The notes below the pieces were generated by a model. The model saw only the letters and a list, made by a program, of their open reading frames with translations, was not told where the DNA came from and searched no databases. A stretch of DNA of 5,846 bases. Source: Bacillota bacterium. Its GTDB lineage: Bacteria; Bacillota_E; Sulfobacillia; Sulfobacillales; Sulfobacillaceae. Position 1 is the first letter of the stretch, and each line of letters opens with the position of its first letter. Of the stretch, positions 1 through 5,846 are shown in pieces. Both the position numbers and the translations under genes were made by a program. The DNA lies in the NCBI GenBank assembly GCA_021820165.1, contig JAKADW010000148.1, forward strand, positions 1 through 5,846, in the 5' to 3' direction.

Positions 1-2732
<2,732 letters not shown>

Positions 2733-2812
2733 GTCAAAGCTCCCTCTCGGCCTACGCCCTAGGTTATGCGTTGTAGAACCCGGAACTGTCCTCAACTGAG
2801 GGCCCGGCCTCG
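2733..2812. other. Peptidase-phoU spacer with a short palindrome
   Basis: This 80-base spacer holds the phoU ribosome site (2740-2745) and CCTCAACTGAGG (2790-2801), an interrupted palindrome with five-base arms and a two-base centre. The loop is too small and there is no T-run, so it does not look like a terminator. It could be a protein-binding site or chance. I find no convincing promoter here. Confidence 0.25.
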
Positions 2813-4588
2813 CTACGCCTTCAAGTTCTGATCCAGGAACTGAAGAATTTCCTGATAGAGGGTAAGGCGGTTGGCCATTTTGGCAACACCATGTCCCTCA
2901 TCAGGAAAGACGCGAAACACGACCGGGTGATTTCGCGAGCGAAGTGCCCCCACAATCTGCTCTGCCTCACTCAGCGGTACCCGTGGATCATTGGCCCCAT
3001 GGGCCACATAAAGCGGGGCTTGAATCCGGTCGACCGCGTGAATGGGAGAAAACTTTCTCAAAAACGCCCGATCTCGATCCAAATACCCGTATTCCACTTC
3101 ACGAAGGGCACGGCGGTATTCGCTGGTATTCTCTAAGAAGCTCTCTAAGTTGGCAATACCCACAATATCCACGGCCGCCCGAAACCGATCGGGAAACTGA
3201 GTAATGCCCGAAAGGACCATGAAGCCGCCGTACGAGCCCCCATAGAGGGCAATTCGGGTGTCATCGAGACCCGGTTCTTGGCGAATCCACTCGACCAGCG
3301 CTTTCAGATCCTTGACGGAGTCCATGCGCTTTTCCCGGTCATCCATGTGGCTATACGTTTTACCATAGCCTGTACTCCCCCGGACATTGGGGGCGACCAC
3401 GGCGTACCCATGGTTGACCAGACACTGATACCAGGGGTTAAAGAGCGGCGCCTCTTGTGCCTCAGGACCCCCATGCACGCTGACAACCACCGGAACATCT
3501 TGGTCGGATTTCGGGCGGTAGAGGAAGGCCGGTACTTGAAGCCCATCGAAACTAGCATAGCGGATGGTCTCGGGGCGTACGAAGGTCGCGCCCCAAAGCC
3601 CAGGCATGCGCGCGTGGGTCAAGGGGCGCACCGTGCCGTCATCGACCTCTACCAAGGAAATATTCATGGTTTCATCGGGAGCCGTGTGGGTCACCGCCAA
3701 TTGCCGGCCATCCGGCGAAAATCGGATCTCTAAAATCACATGATTGTCAAAGTTGGGGATCCGGCCATCTCTGCCCTGATCCAATGCCCGGATATGTAAC
3801 TCGCTGTAGCCTTCCCGGTTCAGCGTGTAGGCCGCATGGGTGTGGGCATCGTTGCCCACCAGCAAATCCACATCCTGAGATTCTTCCACCAGAAAGTGGG
3901 GGACGCCCTCATCATCCAACCGGGCTAAGCCCACGAAATCGTGACGATAGTCGGTGCGCACATAGAGCGCGCCGTTTGGCCCTTGCACCGGGTCCGCGAA
4001 TACTGCGGCCTCCTCATGGCGCGAAAGTGGCGTTAGTCGGGCACCATCCGGGCTCAAGCGGTAGAGACGCTCGTCCACGCCATGAGCCACCCGCTCTTGC
4101 AAGAGAAAACCCTGTTCATTCCAGTCGCACACCTCCCAATGGCCCTTCAAATGACGGATCAAGCGGACATCCCTCGGGCGGTGCACAGGCATCACGTATA
4201 AATCGTAATCGCGACCGTTCCGCAGCGTGGACGTATAGGCGATAGAACACCCGTCGGGCGCGTAGGCCCCAAACACCTGCATCGCTCGCGGGTTGTCGGT
4301 TAGGGTCGTCGTATCCCCGGTTTCGAGATTTATCCAGAAAAATTGGTGATACTCATTGCCACCGTGATCGCGGGTATAGAGGAGCCCCTTTTCATGGGGG
4401 GCGGGGAATATTGCGGTGACCCGCTCCGGAAAGTCGGTGATCATGTCCGGCCATGCACCTGGCTTTTCCAGCGAGTAAATTTGCGCCGTCCCCGTAAGGT
4501 TCATAAGAAAGTACCAGCGCTGGGTCCCCGGCGAAAAGGCCGGCGACATCGCTGAACGTGCCGATAGATATTGTTGAATGGTCGGCAT
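2813..4588 (-). CDS. S9-family (prolyl oligopeptidase/acylaminoacyl-type) serine peptidase
   Basis: A 591-residue serine peptidase of the S9 clan, which cleaves short peptides or N-acylated peptide ends; most S9C-like members are cytoplasmic. No signal peptide or membrane segment is visible, fitting that location. Residues about 1-345 form the N-terminal beta-propeller-like part, with recurring SPDG/APDG turns (109-113, 179-182, 291-294). Residues about 350-591 are the alpha/beta-hydrolase catalytic domain: oxyanion-region HGGP (372-375), NVRGSTGYG (401-409), nucleophile Ser452 in GGSYGGF, Asp534 in HGANDPRVP and His566 in DEGHG. All three triad residues are present. The ATG at 4588 gives MPTIQQYLSA; AAGGAGG (4600-4606) lies upstream at a slightly long 11-base spacing. 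An in-frame TTG at 4618 has no good ribosome site. Exact substrate (dipeptidyl, acylaminoacyl or oligopeptide) cannot be told from sequence. It sits between the hydrolase and phoU. Confidence 0.94.
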   Translation of the reverse strand: MPTIQQYLSARSAMSPAFSPGTQRWYFLMNLTGTAQIYSLEKPGAWPDMITDFPERVTAIFPAPHEKGLLYTRDHGGNEYHQFFWINLETGDTTTLTDNPRAMQVFGAYAPDGCSIAYTSTLRNGRDYDLYVMPVHRPRDVRLIRHLKGHWEVCDWNEQGFLLQERVAHGVDERLYRLSPDGARLTPLSRHEEAAVFADPVQGPNGALYVRTDYRHDFVGLARLDDEGVPHFLVEESQDVDLLVGNDAHTHAAYTLNREGYSELHIRALDQGRDGRIPNFDNHVILEIRFSPDGRQLAVTHTAPDETMNISLVEVDDGTVRPLTHARMPGLWGATFVRPETIRYASFDGLQVPAFLYRPKSDQDVPVVVSVHGGPEAQEAPLFNPWYQCLVNHGYAVVAPNVRGSTGYGKTYSHMDDREKRMDSVKDLKALVEWIRQEPGLDDTRIALYGGSYGGFMVLSGITQFPDRFRAAVDIVGIANLESFLENTSEYRRALREVEYGYLDRDRAFLRKFSPIHAVDRIQAPLYVAHGANDPRVPLSEAEQIVGALRSRNHPVVFRVFPDEGHGVAKMANRLTLYQEILQFLDQNLKA

Positions 4589-4608
4589 AATCCGTTCGTC
4601 CTCCTTGC

Positions 4609-4625
4609 GACCCGTCAACCGGGTC
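4609..4625. repeat. Small hairpin next to the peptidase ribosome site
   Basis: GACCCG-TCAAC-CGGGTC is a perfect 6-bp stem with a 5-base loop. In minus-strand RNA it ends 2 bases before the AAGGAGG ribosome site of the S9 peptidase. On the plus strand it is followed by a T-rich TCTTTCT, but no plus-strand gene ends here. It may modulate translation initiation or be incidental. Confidence 0.35.
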
Positions 4626-4663
4626 TCTTTCTAACGCCAGCCACCAACTTGGCTCAATTGCGC

Positions 4664-5488
4664 TTAGGACGCCCCTTTCCTCATTCCGAGCCAGCGCGAC
4701 AACACCTGATGAAACGCCACCGGCTTTTCGAGATTTGGTAGGTGGGCCGCATCGTGAATCACCTCTAATTCGACGTCCGGCAACGCGCCCCGGAGGTACT
4801 GGGCGGCGTCCATCACCTCGGGCACGTCCTGGTCCCCGACCACCACCAAGGTGGGAATCGTCAACCGATTCAACTGGCCCACAGCCAATCTGCCACCGCC
4901 ATCCGACTCGGCGCCATTTTGAGGGCGGTCAATCGACGCCAACAACGTCCGCGCCCGAGCTAAATAGCCGGGATCCACCTGCGCCTCTTGACGTCCTGGG
5001 CCGATGATCCACAACGCCTCCATTCGGGAAAGAAAGTCGGTCGTATCTCCCCGATCCCACGCCTCATCGGCGCGACGAAATTCCCTCTCCACGTGCGGAG
5101 GGTTGTGCCCGTGATATCCGGGCACTCCGGGTCCAACCAACACCATCTTGGCTACCCGCTCGGGATGCTCGACGGCCACCTGAATAGCCACCCCGCCCCC
5201 AAAGGAGGCTGCCATTAAGATGGCCCGGTCGATATGAAGGGCATCCATGATGCGGAGAACATCTTCGGCATAGCTGAACTCGCCGGGAGTGTGAGCCGTC
5301 TCACCGAAGCCCCGCCAGTCAAACCGGACTAGCCGAAAGTGATTCTGGAGCCTCTCCCACTGGTCATCCCACATCCGATGGTCCGACACGCCGGCATGAA
5401 GCATCAACAATGCCGGGCCTTCACCGGTGTCATAAACCTGGACGTTAGCGCCGCCCCTCAAAGACACCTGCGTCCTTCTCACCTGCAC
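4664..5488 (-). CDS. Alpha/beta-fold hydrolase
   Basis: A 274-residue single-domain alpha/beta hydrolase, probably cytoplasmic since no signal peptide is visible. Seen: oxyanion-side motif LMLHAGVSDHRMW (28-40), FDWRGFGET (56-64), nucleophile elbow MAASFGGG with Ser95, acid candidate Asp219/Asp221 in VVGDQDVPE, and His249 in DAAHLPNLEKP. This order matches the esterase, enol-lactonase and C-C hydrolase families, but the substrate cannot be assigned. The elbow is A-A-S-F-G-G, with Ala in place of the first Gly of GxSxG, a tolerated small-residue change. The GTG at 5488 is chosen because AGGAG (5498-5502), part of GGAGAGGAG, lies 9 bases upstream and there is little room for extension. It is the first gene of the leftward run, 75 bases before the peptidase, with a long upstream region that probably holds the main promoter. 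Confidence 0.92.
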   Translation of the reverse strand: MQVRRTQVSLRGGANVQVYDTGEGPALLMLHAGVSDHRMWDDQWERLQNHFRLVRFDWRGFGETAHTPGEFSYAEDVLRIMDALHIDRAILMAASFGGGVAIQVAVEHPERVAKMVLVGPGVPGYHGHNPPHVEREFRRADEAWDRGDTTDFLSRMEALWIIGPGRQEAQVDPGYLARARTLLASIDRPQNGAESDGGGRLAVGQLNRLTIPTLVVVGDQDVPEVMDAAQYLRGALPDVELEVIHDAAHLPNLEKPVAFHQVLSRWLGMRKGAS

Positions 5489-5606
5489 AATAGTGGACTC
5501 CTCTCCACCGTCTCATGACGTACCGTCTACTTCGGCACGCACACGGTCATTCCTTCCCAGGACAAAAAGCAAAGTCCCCGACAAGCCGGCAAGCCATGAC
5601 GCATAT

Positions 5607-5636
5607 CTTCTAGTGTCGACGTTAACACTCTGACAA
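5607..5636 (-). promoter_or_regulatory. Candidate promoter of the leftward hydrolase operon
   Basis: On the minus strand TTGTCA (5631-5636, five of six to TTGACA) is followed after 18 bases by TAGAAG (5607-5612, four of six to TATAAT). Transcription would start near 5600, leaving a leader of about 110 bases before the GTG at 5488. The -10 match is weak; what lifts it is the dyad lying precisely in the spacer. Confidence 0.3.
5612..5629. promoter_or_regulatory. 18-bp dyad, possible operator
   Basis: AGTGTCGACGTTAACACT has seven of nine base pairs symmetric: outer arms AGTGT/ACACT and inner ACGT. Length and form fit a dimeric helix-turn-helix regulator site. It fills the spacer of the candidate leftward promoter and touches its -10. 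The regulator is not in the window. Confidence 0.35.
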
Positions 5637-5717
5637 TTTAGCGCTCGGAAGGAATTTTCACTTTTTCGTCGAATATAGCTCGTGCACTTCGGATTATTCT
5701 GCATCCCCCCTTTATTC

Positions 5718-5760
5718 GGTCGGCGACCTCTTTGTCGCCAGCATGTATCCAAAAGCGACA
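5718..5760. repeat. Overlapping inverted repeats before the permease-like gene
   Basis: Three symmetries share bases. GGTCG-G-CGACC is at 5718-5728. GGCGAC-CTCTTT-GTCGCC, a 6-bp stem with a 6-base loop, is at 5722-5739. TGTCGC (5733-5738) can also pair with GCGACA (5755-5760) across 16 bases. No T-run follows any of them, so a simple terminator is unlikely. They could be operator half-sites or alternative leader hairpins. Confidence 0.35.
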
Positions 5761-5788
5761 TCGAGATGGCCGGTTTAGGGCAACGATG

Positions 5789-5796
5789 AAAGGAGG
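5789..5796 (+). promoter_or_regulatory. Strong ribosome binding site for the TTG-start gene
   Basis: AAAGGAGG is a near-perfect anti-16S complement located 7 bases before the TTG at 5804. It argues for the TTG over the in-frame ATG at 5786, whose own coding sequence would contain this site. Confidence 0.8.
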
Positions 5797-5803
5797 ATTC
5801 ATC

Positions 5804-5846
5804 TTGGAACAAGGCAAGTTTAAACGTAAACTGAATCTGGCCGACA
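5804..5846 (+). CDS. Start of a rightward gene, possibly APC-family amino-acid permease
   Basis: Only 14 codons are visible, reading MEQGKFKRKLNLAD before the edge. The basic, hydrophilic stretch ending in K-L-N-L-A-D resembles the cytoplasmic N-terminus of APC-superfamily amino-acid permeases, in which a K-R-x-L-x-L-x-D-L segment leads into the first membrane helix and its GxGxIIG motif. The resemblance is short and the identification tentative; the presence of a gene here is much better supported, by the AAAGGAGG site and open frame. The start is TTG. It is divergent from the hydrolase and peptidase operon, and an amino-acid importer would fit beside a peptidase. Confidence 0.5.
   Translation, partial: MEQGKFKRKLNLAD

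Larger units (their letters stand above)
5489..5803. other. Divergent intergenic region, no gene seen
   Basis: About 315 bases separate the leftward hydrolase from the rightward permease-like gene. The middle (about 5600-5720) is more AT-rich than the genes. It holds a candidate leftward promoter with an internal dyad (5607-5636), a cluster of GGCGAC/GTCGCC repeats (5718-5760) and the two ribosome sites. An open frame on the minus strand from 5812 to 5513 has no family resemblance, starts at a TTG inside the opposite gene and is probably spurious. No tRNA or recognisable riboswitch was seen. Confidence 0.6.

Noticed and set aside
4609..4635. Hairpin plus T-rich tract on the plus strand as an intrinsic terminator
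   Set aside because: The T-run is broken by C residues and no plus-strand gene ends there.
5558..5576. GGAC...GTCC pairing in the hydrolase leader as a regulatory hairpin
   Set aside because: Only about four to five pairs with a ten-base loop, which is too weak to claim.
5513..5812. Minus-strand open frame of 99 codons in the divergent intergenic region
   Set aside because: It begins at a TTG inside the opposite gene, has no good ribosome site or family resemblance, and would cover the repeat cluster and candidate promoter.

Overview
The window reads as chromosomal DNA from a Gram-positive, Bacillota-like bacterium. The evidence is strong GGAGG-type ribosome binding sites, GTG and TTG starts, fairly GC-rich coding sequence, and a GAPDH/PGK pair whose sequence looks like the Bacillus and relatives type. 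A deep-branching, possibly acidophilic or thermophilic lineage such as Sulfobacillus is my impression from the protein style only; no 16S or other marker is present to test it.

Layout. Five genes run leftward on the minus strand, in transcription order from right to left: an alpha/beta hydrolase (5488-4664), an S9-family prolyl-oligopeptidase-type peptidase (4588-2813), a PhoU-family protein (2732-2076), type I glyceraldehyde-3-phosphate dehydrogenase (2013-1006) and phosphoglycerate kinase (1013 to the left edge, C-terminus cut off). Gaps are 75, 80 and 62 bases, then an 8-base overlap between gap and pgk. I see no convincing intrinsic terminator in any gap, so all five could share a transcript. 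The short spacers leave room for extra promoters, and a TACAAT box sits just upstream of gap. To the right lies an intergenic region of about 315 bases with dyad symmetries, then the first 14 codons of a rightward gene (TTG at 5804) that looks like the start of an APC-type amino-acid permease.

How the genes fit together. GAPDH and PGK catalyse consecutive steps of lower glycolysis/gluconeogenesis: glyceraldehyde-3-phosphate plus inorganic phosphate to 1,3-bisphosphoglycerate, then phosphate transfer to ADP. PhoU proteins regulate phosphate uptake and phosphate-starvation signalling. Here phoU sits directly before the phosphate-consuming GAPDH gene, without pst or phoR genes in view. The S9 peptidase, the hydrolase and the divergent permease suggest a peptide or amino-acid scavenging theme at the right end.

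No mobile element, CRISPR array, tRNA, rRNA or clearly new system was found. The points most worth a second look are: the phoU-gap-pgk arrangement; a Ser in place of the usual NAD-selecting Asp in GAPDH; several departures from conserved PGK motifs; an 18-bp dyad inside the spacer of the putative hydrolase promoter; and a cluster of competing GTCGCC/GGCGAC repeats before the permease.
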